Assembly (NCBI GenBank): GCA_964561215.1
Contig: CAZLOS010000008.1
Coordinates: 1-64,000, forward strand
Length of the DNA: 64,000 nt
Origin: JAJFUV01 sp964561215
GTDB lineage: Bacteria; Acidobacteriota; Terriglobia; Bryobacterales; Bryobacteraceae
Direction of reading: 5' to 3'
Under the pieces are notes generated by a model. The model was not told the origin of the DNA. It saw nothing but the letters and a program-made list of their open reading frames with translations, and ran no database searches. Below, in pieces: positions 36,769 through 44,725 of this stretch (position 1 is the stretch's first letter; each line of letters opens with the position of its first letter). The position numbers were made by a program, and so were the translations under genes.

Positions 36769-37271
36769 GCGACGTTCTCCCTGGCCTGGATTTCTTCCAC
36801 CAGCCGCACCGCGCGTTCCGGGGTCATCAAGCCGTACACGTCGTCGTTGATGACCATCACCGGGGCCAGTCCGCAGGCACCCACGCAGGCCACCGTTTCC
36901 AACGTGAACATGAGGTCCGGCGTGGTCTTATGCTTTTCGTCGAGGCCGAGTTTCGCGCGCAGCGCGTTGAGGATGGGGATGGAGAGCTTCACGTGGCATG
37001 CCGTGCCGTCGCAAAGCCGTATGACGTACTTGCCTTTGGGTTCCAGCGCGAAGTGCGCGTAAAACGTCGCCACTCCGAACACCCGGGCCGGTGGCACGCC
37101 GAGCGATGTCGCCACGAAGGTGAGCACCTCCTCGGGCAGGTAGTGATACTCCTCCTGCACGGCCTGCAGGATCGGGATCAGCCTTGAGGGGTGACGCGAA
37201 TAAGAATCGAGGATGGCGCAGATTTTTTCAAATCTTTTCACCGGCGAGACCGCCGCCTGGTTCCCTTCCAT
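36765..37271 (-). CDS. hydC: Hydrogenase subunit HydC (NuoE-like [2Fe-2S])
   Basis: The 168-residue subunit has the NuoE fold with a thioredoxin-like [2Fe-2S] site: CDGTAC (about 87-92) and CVGACG (about 129-134). It completes the HydABC trimer. Its ATG lies inside the 3' end of rex (44-bp overlap), so the regulator and the first structural gene share coding DNA and are likely translated in a coupled way. Confidence 0.93.
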   Translation of the reverse strand: MEGNQAAVSPVKRFEKICAILDSYSRHPSRLIPILQAVQEEYHYLPEEVLTFVATSLGVPPARVFGVATFYAHFALEPKGKYVIRLCDGTACHVKLSIPILNALRAKLGLDEKHKTTPDLMFTLETVACVGACGLAPVMVINDDVYGLMTPERAVRLVEEIQARENVA

Positions 37272-37941
37272 TGTCGGTGCTTCCCCTTCCTAATTCGGCT
37301 TTCAGCGCCTGCTCGACTTTGAAGGACAACGCACCGAGGCTGGATTCCAGGCTCTCGCTCTGCACAATCACGCTATCGGGCACTTTCAGGTGAACCGGCG
37401 CGAAATTCCAGATCGCGCGGATTCCGCCTTCCACCATCAGGTGCGCCACGCTTTGCGCGGCGTTTTCCGGGGTGGCGATGATGCCCAAGTGTATGTGCAT
37501 GCGGCGCGCGAGATCGGACAGTTTGGACAGCGATAAAACATGCTTGCCCGCTACCTGGCGCCCGATCTTCTGCGGGTCGATGTCAAAAGCGGCGACAATG
37601 TTCAGCCCGCGCTGCTTGAAACCGCTGTAGCCAAGCAGTGCGGCACCGAGATTGCCGGCTCCGGCCAGAAACGCATCCTTCACGTTGTTCCAGCCGAGCA
37701 GGTCTTCTATGCCGCGAATGAGGTCAGTCACACCGTAGCCGACGTTGGGCTTGCCGTTGATTCCCGTGAAAGCCAGATCCTTGCGAACCTGCGTGGGATC
37801 GAACTTCAACTCCACGCCGATCTGGCTGCAGGAAACATTACGCACGTCCGCACGCGCCAAACGCACCAGAAACTGGTAGTACTGAGGCAATCGCCGGAGA
37901 CTTGGCTCCGGGATGACTCTGGGCGTGTCTACGTCGGCCAC
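37228..37941 (-). CDS. rex: Redox-sensing transcriptional repressor Rex
   Basis: Rex represses genes until NADH rises. The 237-residue protein has an N-terminal winged helix (LPQYYQFLVRLARADVRNVSC, QVRKDLAFTG, about 17-70) and a Rossmann NAD(H) domain with GAGNLGAALLGY (about 93-104) and a domain-swapped C-terminal helix. The start is GTG at 37941 with a GAGGT upstream; no ATG is available in frame. It is first in the hyd operon. The operator-like site at 37954-37971 begins 13 bp before the GTG. Confidence 0.93.
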   Translation of the reverse strand: MADVDTPRVIPEPSLRRLPQYYQFLVRLARADVRNVSCSQIGVELKFDPTQVRKDLAFTGINGKPNVGYGVTDLIRGIEDLLGWNNVKDAFLAGAGNLGAALLGYSGFKQRGLNIVAAFDIDPQKIGRQVAGKHVLSLSKLSDLARRMHIHLGIIATPENAAQSVAHLMVEGGIRAIWNFAPVHLKVPDSVIVQSESLESSLGALSFKVEQALKAELGRGSTDNGREPGGGLAGEKI

Positions 37942-37953
37942 TATGACCTCGTT

Positions 37954-37971
37954 TAGAGAATGATTTCTCGA
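37954..37971. promoter_or_regulatory. Rex-operator-like near-palindrome just before rex
   Basis: The + strand reads TAGAGAATGATTTCTCGA, of the form GAGAA-N4-TTCTC. On the minus strand it is embedded in a 25-nt stretch that is an inverted copy (21/25 identical) of 38076-38100. It lies in the leader, next to the rex ribosome-binding site. Confidence 0.55.
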
Positions 37972-38083
37972 TCTTGGGCTGGCCGCACCCTGGACAGCTA
38001 GGTAACAGGGTGGGCTATTGCGGCTCTTGTTCGACTAATCTCAGCCTTGTGAGCCTTGATCGCTGGACGCCAACCGCCCAAGA

Positions 38084-38101
38084 TCGTGAAAACTTTCTCC
38101 A
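38084..38101. promoter_or_regulatory. Rex-operator-like site at the predicted start of rex-hyd transcription
   Basis: The + strand reads TCGTGAAAACTTTCTCCC, resembling TTGTGAA-N4-TTCACAA (10 of 14 fixed positions, strong left half). It starts at the predicted transcription start of the promoter at 38108-38136, a common place for a repressor to block transcription. Flanks match the marR-hdr-flx copy 20/22. Confidence 0.55.
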
Positions 38102-38107
38102 TCTCAA

Positions 38108-38136
38108 TATTAGATTAGGGGGCCACCTTTGTCAAT
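38108..38136 (-). promoter_or_regulatory. Sigma-70 promoter of the rex-hyd operon
   Basis: On the minus strand TTGACA (38131-38136, perfect -35) is followed after exactly 17 bp by TAATAT (38108-38113). Transcription should begin near 38101, giving a leader of about 160 nt before rex. The operator-like site covers +1 to +18. Confidence 0.6.
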
Positions 38137-38193
38137 GGTCCTCGACAACTAGATTTATACTACCACTATCTAACACAAAATACTGGACTTATA

Positions 38194-38209
38194 GCCGGCT
38201 TCGGCCGGC
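38194..38209 (-). terminator. Hairpin after the DUF1080 gene
   Basis: GCCGGC at 38194-38199 and 38204-38209 form a perfect 6-bp stem with a tetraloop (TTCG on the + strand), 8 bp beyond the DUF1080 stop. No T-run follows on the minus strand, so it may protect the 3' end or give weak termination. Confidence 0.35.
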
Positions 38210-38216
38210 CTGGCCC

Positions 38217-38903
38217 TTACTTCAACTCCTGAATGCGGATACTTCTCCATCGAACCTGGTAGGGTTTGAAGCGATCTTTGCCGACTGCGTGCACCTGTAA
38301 ACCGATGATTCCTTTGGCGGTCATGGAATCCTTGAAGTCCGCGGCCAGCACGCCGTTGACCCAGGTGCGAATGGAATCGCCTTTGCATTCAACACGATAC
38401 TTGTTCCACTGGTGGTCGTTGAACGCGGTTTTGGCGGCCGGCCGCGTGGAGAAGTCGTCCAGGAAGCGGCCTCGCCGTGCTTCGTCATAGACGTTACCGC
38501 ACGAGGCGCTGTCGTGGGTGACGATCTCGGCCTGATAGCCGTAAACACGATCCTCAGGCAGCTTCTTTTCCACCGTCTTCCCCCGGTCTTCGAATTTCAA
38601 CGGTTCGGGGCCGCGATAGATCTGGCTGCGGAACTGGACGCCGGAGTTCAGCTCCGGGTCCACCTTGACCTCGAACTCCAGGACGAAGTCGCCGTATTGT
38701 TCATCGGTGCAGAGAAACGAATTGGGGCTTCCCAGCACGGCGGTGCCGAGGATCGTGCCCTTGTCCACCACGTAGGTGGCTTTCCCGCTGTGGACGGTCC
38801 ATCCGTTGAGTGACTTGCCGTCGAACAGTCTTACCCAGCCGGCCCCCTGGCACACGGCCACGGCCAGCCAACACGTCGCGATCAGTCCCAAAGTTCTCTT
38901 CAT
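38217..38903 (-). CDS. Exported DUF1080 protein (3-keto-disaccharide hydrolase-like)
   Basis: The 228-residue protein has a signal peptide (residues 1-20) and the concanavalin-like DUF1080 fold: WVRLFDGKSLNGW (about 23-35), LEFEVKVDPELNSGVQFRSQ near 75-94, and GYQAEIV. Members are common in Acidobacteria and Planctomycetes, and some act on 3-keto-disaccharides. It precedes other exported sugar genes on this strand. Its substrate is not evident. Confidence 0.85.
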   Translation of the reverse strand: MKRTLGLIATCWLAVAVCQGAGWVRLFDGKSLNGWTVHSGKATYVVDKGTILGTAVLGSPNSFLCTDEQYGDFVLEFEVKVDPELNSGVQFRSQIYRGPEPLKFEDRGKTVEKKLPEDRVYGYQAEIVTHDSASCGNVYDEARRGRFLDDFSTRPAAKTAFNDHQWNKYRVECKGDSIRTWVNGVLAADFKDSMTAKGIIGLQVHAVGKDRFKPYQVRWRSIRIQELK

Positions 38904-38932
38904 TTGTTCGCCTCACTTTCGATGCTGAATTC

Positions 38933-40573
38933 TCAGGCCAAGGCGGCGGCGATGATGCCGCGGGCCTGTTCCACGATCTCCTGAAGGTGCTTCTCGCCGC
39001 GGAAGCTCTCCGCGTAGAGTTTGTAAATGCTTTCGGTCCCGCTGGGCCGCGCGGCGAACCACCCGTTGGCCGCCGTCACTTTGATGCCGCCGATGGGCGC
39101 GCCGTTGCCCGAGGCCCGCGTCAGAACGGACACGATTGTTTCGCCGGCCAGTTCGCGCGCCGTGATGGCTTCCGGGGTCAGCTTGCTGAAGTTCGCTTTC
39201 TCCTGCGGGGTGCAAGGCGTATCTATGCGGGTGTAGCTGCAGCGGCCGAACCCGGTGGCCAGCATCTTGTAAAGCTCTCCGGGATCGCGGCCCGTGCGCG
39301 CCACGATCTCCGCGGCAAGAAGGCCCATGATCAGACCGTCCTTGTCGGTGGTCCAAACGGTGCCGTCGCGGCGCAGAAAACTCGCTCCGGCGCTCTCCTC
39401 GCCGCCGAAACACAGCGTGGCGTCATGCAAGCCCGGCGAGAACCACTTGAAGCCCACCGGCACTTCCGAAAGGCGGCGGCCGCGCGCGGCTACGATGCGG
39501 TCGATAATCCCCGAACTGACCAGCGTCTTGCCGATGGCGGCCTGTGCCGGCCACCCCGGGCGGTGCGGCACCAGATAATCGATGGCGACGGCCAGGTAAT
39601 GATTGGGATTGAGCAGTCCGGCGCCGCGGGTGACAATGCCGTGGCGGTCGGCGTCCGGGTCGGTGCCGAAGGCCACGTCGAAATGATCCTTCAAGCCGAC
39701 CAGCGAGGCCATGGCGTAAGGCGAGGAGCAGTCCATGCGGATCTTGCCATCGTGGTCGACGGTCATGAAAGAGAACGCGGGATCCGTTTTCGGATTGACG
39801 ACCTCGATGCGCAGCCCGTAAGTCTCGGCAATGGGCTGCCAGTAATGGATCGAAGAACCGCCCAAGGGGTCGACGCCGATGTGCACGCCGGCGGCACGGA
39901 TCGAGTCCATGTCGATCACCGCCGCGAGGTCGTTCACATACGGCCGCATCAGGTCGCGTTCAAAGATGTTGTCGCACTTCACCGCCTTTTCGTAAGCTAA
40001 GCGGCGCACGCCGCGATTGCCGTTCGCGAGCAGTTCGTTGGCGCGCTTTTCGATCCAGCCGGTGATATCGGTATCGGCCGGTCCGCCGGCCGGCGGGTTG
40101 TACTTGATGCCGCCGTCCGAAGGTGGGTTGTGCGACGGCGTAATAATGATGCCGTCGGCCCAATGCGAACTGCGTTCCCGGTTGTAGGTGAGGATGGCAT
40201 GCGAGACAACAGGTGTGGGCGTGAGGCCGTCGCCCTGCTGCCGCACGGCATTGACCCCGTTGGCGGCCAGGACTTCGATGGCGGTGCGCTCGGCCGGCCC
40301 CGAGGCGGCGTGCGAATCCTTGCCCAGGTACAGCGGCCCATCGATGGCCTGCCCGGCGCGATGTTCGCAGACCGCCTGCACGATGGCCAGGATGTGTGCC
40401 TCGTTGAACGTGCTTCGAGAAGGCGCCCCGCGGTGTCCGCTGGTGCCGAAGCTGACGCGCTGGAGTGGATTGGACGGATCGGGACGGAGAGCGTAGTAGT
40501 CCCGGTCAAGTTGGGCCGGATCGATCAGCAGTTCACGAGGCGCCGGTTTGCCGGCCAGTGGGTGTAACCCCAT
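38933..40573 (-). CDS. pgm: Alpha-D-glucose phosphate-specific phosphoglucomutase
   Basis: This 546-residue cytosolic enzyme interconverts glucose 1- and 6-phosphate. Key motifs are GTSGHRG (about 44-50), the phosphoserine loop TPSHNPP (about 145-151), the metal site DPDADRHG (about 305-312), GGEESAG (about 395-401) and the phosphate-binding RPSGTE near the C-terminus. The length is that of the bacterial pgm family. It sits between exported carbohydrate genes and may channel released glucose into metabolism. Confidence 0.93.
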   Translation of the reverse strand: MGLHPLAGKPAPRELLIDPAQLDRDYYALRPDPSNPLQRVSFGTSGHRGAPSRSTFNEAHILAIVQAVCEHRAGQAIDGPLYLGKDSHAASGPAERTAIEVLAANGVNAVRQQGDGLTPTPVVSHAILTYNRERSSHWADGIIITPSHNPPSDGGIKYNPPAGGPADTDITGWIEKRANELLANGNRGVRRLAYEKAVKCDNIFERDLMRPYVNDLAAVIDMDSIRAAGVHIGVDPLGGSSIHYWQPIAETYGLRIEVVNPKTDPAFSFMTVDHDGKIRMDCSSPYAMASLVGLKDHFDVAFGTDPDADRHGIVTRGAGLLNPNHYLAVAIDYLVPHRPGWPAQAAIGKTLVSSGIIDRIVAARGRRLSEVPVGFKWFSPGLHDATLCFGGEESAGASFLRRDGTVWTTDKDGLIMGLLAAEIVARTGRDPGELYKMLATGFGRCSYTRIDTPCTPQEKANFSKLTPEAITARELAGETIVSVLTRASGNGAPIGGIKVTAANGWFAARPSGTESIYKLYAESFRGEKHLQEIVEQARGIIAAALA

Positions 40574-40595
40574 AGCGTAGTTATTATGACACGCG

Positions 40596-43193
40596 TTACG
40601 GAAGCTTCTTCATGAGCCAGGCCTCACTGACGATGGTTCCCCAGCCGCCCGTGTTGCGCCAGATTTCACGCTCGACGCGCGAGCCGCGCGCGACGTCGGC
40701 CGCGCGCTCGAAGCGGATCACCAGTTCGCCATCGCTGGTCGCCTGCGGCGGAATGTCGAAAGTGAAGAAGTCGCTCGCGCGCTCGGGAACCGCAAGGTCT
40801 TTGGCCAGCACGAATTGATCGGCGTAAATGGTTTCCGATTTCTGATTCATGCGCTCGCGGTAGCGCTCCTGGTAGCGCGGCCGGACCAGCGTGAACCGGA
40901 TGCGGTAGCGGGCCTTGGGGTCCAGGCCGGAGTATTGGAAGGTTACGCCCTGGTCTTCATCCTGCGTGAAGTGCATGCTGCGCTGGCTTGGGCGGTTCAT
41001 CTCCTCGATCATCTCCGGGACGAAGGGCTGTCCGAAATCGTAGGGATAGCCATGCACGATGTGCGGCGCGGGGTTGGCCGTGCCCGCGTTGTCATAGAAG
41101 CCGCCCGGGCCGGGATCCTCGTAATCGGCGATCATGCCGAGTAGCTCGCGCCGTTCGGCGCCTCGCGCGATCTTGGCGCGCTCGAGTTGACGGCGCGTCC
41201 AACCTGAGCCGATGAAATCGTGGTCCAGGTTGAAGATGCCTTCGCTACGGACGCCGTACAGGCGGTTGCTCTCCTCGCCCAACCGCGTGGCCTCGGCGCG
41301 CAGGCGGTTCATCTCAGCATCCGGAGGAAGCTTCGCCAGCATGGCGAGCGATTCGGCGATCGCGGCATCCGTCGCGCCGGTCTTGAGCGCCAGGCGGATG
41401 CGCTGTTCAACGCGCTGCTGAACCGTTTTCTGGCGGCGAACGTCGAGCTGAATGTGACGGTCCAACGCGGCCTTCTGCATGTACTCGCGCCAGAGCCAGT
41501 TGCCGCGCATGCGCGTCGCTGGCATCTTCGCCCCGGCTTCCTTCACCAGTTGGTAATAGCGGCCGATACCCGTCTTTTTCTCGATGGGCGTTCCCGGTTG
41601 CTCCTGGAGGTTCTCCTCGATCTGGAAGATGGCCTGCGCCATCCGCGGCGCGGCTTCGGGGCCGAACCAGGTGCGCGCGTATTCATCGACCAGATCCTCA
41701 ATCTTGCGCTGCGGACTCCACAGCAGACGCTGCCACATCCACTGGTTGAAATGGTCCTGCGTGCCGCTGGAGTGCGTGCAATCGCCGATGCCGTAACGGA
41801 CAGTCTCGCCGAACACCCAGCGATAGTAACGCGGCCAGGCGTAGAAACTGAGCCGGTCGTAGACCATGGTGAGCGCCTGGTCCGGGCGGCGTTCGTAGAT
41901 CCAGTGGTTCCAGTGCGGGGGCTGGTCGCCGTTCTTGTCGGCGCGGGGGTAGGCCTGTATGAAGCCGTTCTGCGAGTACCGCCAGTGCGTCAGCTCGTTG
42001 TAGAAGACGATGTCCTGTTCGGGCGGAAGCTGGTGCAGAATCTCCTTCAGATAGCGGTCGAAAGGTCCGAAGCCCGGGTAGCGGAACAGATCCATGCGAT
42101 GGTTCTGGCGATGGCCCGGCTGCCAGCTCATGGCGTCCGAGCCCGGCCCATAGCCCCAGGCCCTCAGCCAGGTGCGCGGCTTCTCCTGCAGGTACTTGAA
42201 GATGGCGATGTCGCTTTCGTTGTCGAATTTCTGGTTGGTGAAGAAGATCTGCGTTTCGGGATGCTCGCGGTGGATGATGTTCGCCATGTCCTCGCACAAA
42301 CGGATGAAGGTGCCGCCGTAAGGCTTGCAGCGATCACACTCGCAACCACCGCCGTCGCCGCCGGTGAAGCAGATGTAGTCGACGGACGGGGCGCCCCGGA
42401 AGGTGTCTTCAAAGCGTTTGAGGAGCGCTGCGCGCGCCGCCGGAACCGATGGGCACAGGTAGTTCGTCCTGCCGATGGATTCGTAGCCTTGCCATTCGGG
42501 AGGACCCGAACCAGCGTTGGGAGAATAATGCACGAGGGTCTTGAGGCCCAGCGAGCGGATGAAGTCGAACATCTCGCGATCCGCGGGCGACACGCTGGTC
42601 TGCATAGTGTTGAGGCCGGCCAGCGCGTAATCCTCGATCTTCCGTTGGGCTTCCCGCCTGGTCCAGCGGCGTGCTTTGGCTTTCTGCAGCGCGACGCCGC
42701 TCTGGCCGTACTGCGTGCCGCGGACCTCGAACGCGGGCGCTGTCCGGAGTTCGAACGGGACCGGGAAGTCCACTCCGCTTAAGCGCACCTCGGCGCGGCG
42801 CAGAATCTCGCCCACCGCGTAGAGCACCCCGCGCGCATCCACGCCCGCCGCCGCGAGCACAGTGCCCTGGGGAAGGCTGAATGTCTTCAGCGTGAAACCT
42901 TCGGGGTCTTTGAGAGGACGGCGTTCCGCGAGGATCTTCGCAAGCTCGCGGTGGCTCTGCGCCGTGCCAAGCAGGATGACCAGGGCGCCGGCCGGAGCCC
43001 TGGAAGGTTCGCGTTCGCTCTCCAATCGTACGATGAGCGAGGCGGGTTCGCGCAGCCGTTCAGAGAGGATCCGGGCGGCGTTGTCCTCCACGCTGCCGGC
43101 CTGATCGCCCATGCGGATGGTAACGCTTGAAAACGTGGCGCCGTGGGCGGCCGCGAGGAGCGTCAAAGCGGACACGAGGAGTTGTCCACGCAT
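40596..43193 (-). CDS. Large exported glycoside hydrolase, GH20/alpha-glucuronidase-like
   Basis: The 865-residue protein begins with a signal peptide, then an alpha-glucuronidase/GH20-type N-terminal beta domain (about 20-140), and a TIM-barrel-like region with FTGGDGGGCECDRC (about 275-288) and several aromatic-rich segments, followed by a long helical part and a C-terminal beta domain of about 200 residues. I cannot name its exact family or catalytic pair. It probably cleaves a plant- or microbe-derived glycan outside the cytoplasm. ATG 43193 is chosen because the signal peptide begins there. Confidence 0.6.
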   Translation of the reverse strand: MRGQLLVSALTLLAAAHGATFSSVTIRMGDQAGSVEDNAARILSERLREPASLIVRLESEREPSRAPAGALVILLGTAQSHRELAKILAERRPLKDPEGFTLKTFSLPQGTVLAAAGVDARGVLYAVGEILRRAEVRLSGVDFPVPFELRTAPAFEVRGTQYGQSGVALQKAKARRWTRREAQRKIEDYALAGLNTMQTSVSPADREMFDFIRSLGLKTLVHYSPNAGSGPPEWQGYESIGRTNYLCPSVPAARAALLKRFEDTFRGAPSVDYICFTGGDGGGCECDRCKPYGGTFIRLCEDMANIIHREHPETQIFFTNQKFDNESDIAIFKYLQEKPRTWLRAWGYGPGSDAMSWQPGHRQNHRMDLFRYPGFGPFDRYLKEILHQLPPEQDIVFYNELTHWRYSQNGFIQAYPRADKNGDQPPHWNHWIYERRPDQALTMVYDRLSFYAWPRYYRWVFGETVRYGIGDCTHSSGTQDHFNQWMWQRLLWSPQRKIEDLVDEYARTWFGPEAAPRMAQAIFQIEENLQEQPGTPIEKKTGIGRYYQLVKEAGAKMPATRMRGNWLWREYMQKAALDRHIQLDVRRQKTVQQRVEQRIRLALKTGATDAAIAESLAMLAKLPPDAEMNRLRAEATRLGEESNRLYGVRSEGIFNLDHDFIGSGWTRRQLERAKIARGAERRELLGMIADYEDPGPGGFYDNAGTANPAPHIVHGYPYDFGQPFVPEMIEEMNRPSQRSMHFTQDEDQGVTFQYSGLDPKARYRIRFTLVRPRYQERYRERMNQKSETIYADQFVLAKDLAVPERASDFFTFDIPPQATSDGELVIRFERAADVARGSRVEREIWRNTGGWGTIVSEAWLMKKLP

Positions 43194-43265
43194 GGGCCTA
43201 TTCTCGACGATGCCACCTGCCGGGCGCAAAGCCCCTCTCGCGAAATGCGGCGTACACGTAGATTG

Positions 43266-43757
43266 TCAGACTTGAATGCGGCCGATGTGGAACGTCGCCG
43301 GGTGCCACAGGCGTTTGCCGCCCTCTCCCCCCAGCACATACACAGTATCGCCATCCACAGCCGCCATGGGATAAGAGGTCGTATCGAGCAAGGGGTCCGT
43401 CCCGGCGATCTGGCGCGTCCTGGTGTCATAAACCATCACGGTTGACTCAAAGAACCGCTTCCAATCGCGCTTCTTCTCTTCCGCCGTGTAGATATGTTCT
43501 ACCGAGCCGTCCATCCGGCGCGTGACGCCATAGCGGTATCCACCCACCAGCAGGATGTAGCGATCCTTGTATGTCACGGCATGCTGATTGGAGCGGTGCG
43601 GCAGGTCTGCCAATCGCTCCCAGCGGCCGGCGTCGACGTCGTAGCACCACGCATCCACCACGTTCGCATAGCCGCCTGGCTTGGGTGATGGATCGCGGTG
43701 AACGCCGCTAAGAACATAGATCCTTCCCCCCGCCGCGGCACAGGCCAAGTCATGCCA
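43266..43757 (-). pseudogene. 5'-truncated kelch-repeat gene
   Basis: The frame encodes about 160 residues of kelch blades: AAAGGRIYVLSGV, ANVVDAWCYDVDAGRWERL, RYILLVGGYR, STVMVYDTRTRQ and DTVYVLGGEGG. A full kelch propeller needs about twice this length plus a signal peptide, both missing. The open frame begins abruptly at the end of the upstream coiled-coil gene with no ATG or ribosome-binding site; the first possible start is a TTG. Loss of the 5' half is the likeliest cause. Confidence 0.6.
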
Positions 43758-43759
43758 GC

Positions 43760-44641
43760 TTAACGGGCCTGCTGTACCTTCGGTGTCGCCAGGTAGCCGG
43801 CGATACGGTCCTTATGCACCTCGTTGACTACGATCTCGTAAGGCTGCCGCGCCCTGGCAACGTAAAACTGCAACGGCTCGTTGAGGTTCTTGTCCTTCTT
43901 CTCCACCTTCTTGTCGTCGGCAATCACTTCCAAGGTGAAGCGGTTCCGCTTCTGGTCGGCCTTCTTGAGGGTGACCATAATGTCGCCTACCCGCTGCGGT
44001 TGCTTGCTTTTGGCTAGGTTGAACTCGAAGTAGTTGCGCTCGCCCAGGGCTTTCAGCGCGGCCAACTCCTTCGAGTTGGTGGCGATCAGGCCGCTCTGCA
44101 CGCCCAGGTCGCCGGTAGCCCGCTTCAGCTCGGCGATGGTCTTGTCGAGTTCGGCTTTATTGGCGGCCACCTCGGTCTTCACCGAGCCGACTTCCGTGGA
44201 GACCTCGCCCACCCTGGTGCTCGTGGCCGTGGCGGTCTCTTTCACCGCTCCGATCTCGGTGCGCAAGGCCTGTTGCTGTCTCTTGGTTTCAGCCTCGAGG
44301 CGGCGGGAAAGCTCCTCGGCGTGTTTCTGTGCTTCCACCTTGGCGGAACCGGCGGCCATGGCGGCTTGCTGCCGGGCGGCCTCCAGCTCTGTGCGCAGGT
44401 TCTCCAGGTGTTGACGGTTGGCCGCGCTGGTCACCGTGGATGCTTGCTTGAGTCCCGAAATCTCGGTGGCCATGGCGTCCTTCAGAGTCGCCACATCCTT
44501 CTGGACCTTGTTCATCTGCCAGAACATGTAGATGGTGGCTATGGCCAACGCAATGACTACTCCGAGCATGATCGGAATCATGGGGCCGGAACCGGACGAA
44601 GGCTGCGGTTGCGGCGGGAAGGCGGGGGTCTGATCGCTCAC
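43760..44641 (-). CDS. Membrane-anchored coiled-coil protein
   Basis: This 293-residue protein has a short Pro/Gln-rich cytoplasmic tail (about 1-20), one transmembrane helix (about 21-41), a long Ala/Glu/Lys-rich coiled coil (about 42-200) and a C-terminal globular domain (ERNYFEFNLAKSKQPQRVGDIMVTLKK..., about 203-290). I do not recognise a family. The shape suggests a periplasmic or membrane-tethered organiser. Its stop lies directly before the truncated kelch frame. Confidence 0.6.
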   Translation of the reverse strand: MSDQTPAFPPQPQPSSGSGPMIPIMLGVVIALAIATIYMFWQMNKVQKDVATLKDAMATEISGLKQASTVTSAANRQHLENLRTELEAARQQAAMAAGSAKVEAQKHAEELSRRLEAETKRQQQALRTEIGAVKETATATSTRVGEVSTEVGSVKTEVAANKAELDKTIAELKRATGDLGVQSGLIATNSKELAALKALGERNYFEFNLAKSKQPQRVGDIMVTLKKADQKRNRFTLEVIADDKKVEKKDKNLNEPLQFYVARARQPYEIVVNEVHKDRIAGYLATPKVQQAR

Positions 44642-44725
44642 GGATGTCTATCCTCCTATAACACTATTATGTATGCGCCAGGGCGCAATGGAGCTACAGT
44701 AACATGTCCTACGATGAAATTTGTT

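Noticed and set aside
38130..38149. TTGTC...GACAA inverted repeat considered as a classic Rex box
   Set aside because: The arms are spaced by ten bases rather than fitting the 18-bp Rex form, and the left part is the complement of the TTGACA -35 element, which explains it better.
41220..42782. Plus-strand frame of 520 codons
   Set aside because: It is antisense to the GH20-like gene and shows the residue bias of a shadow frame.
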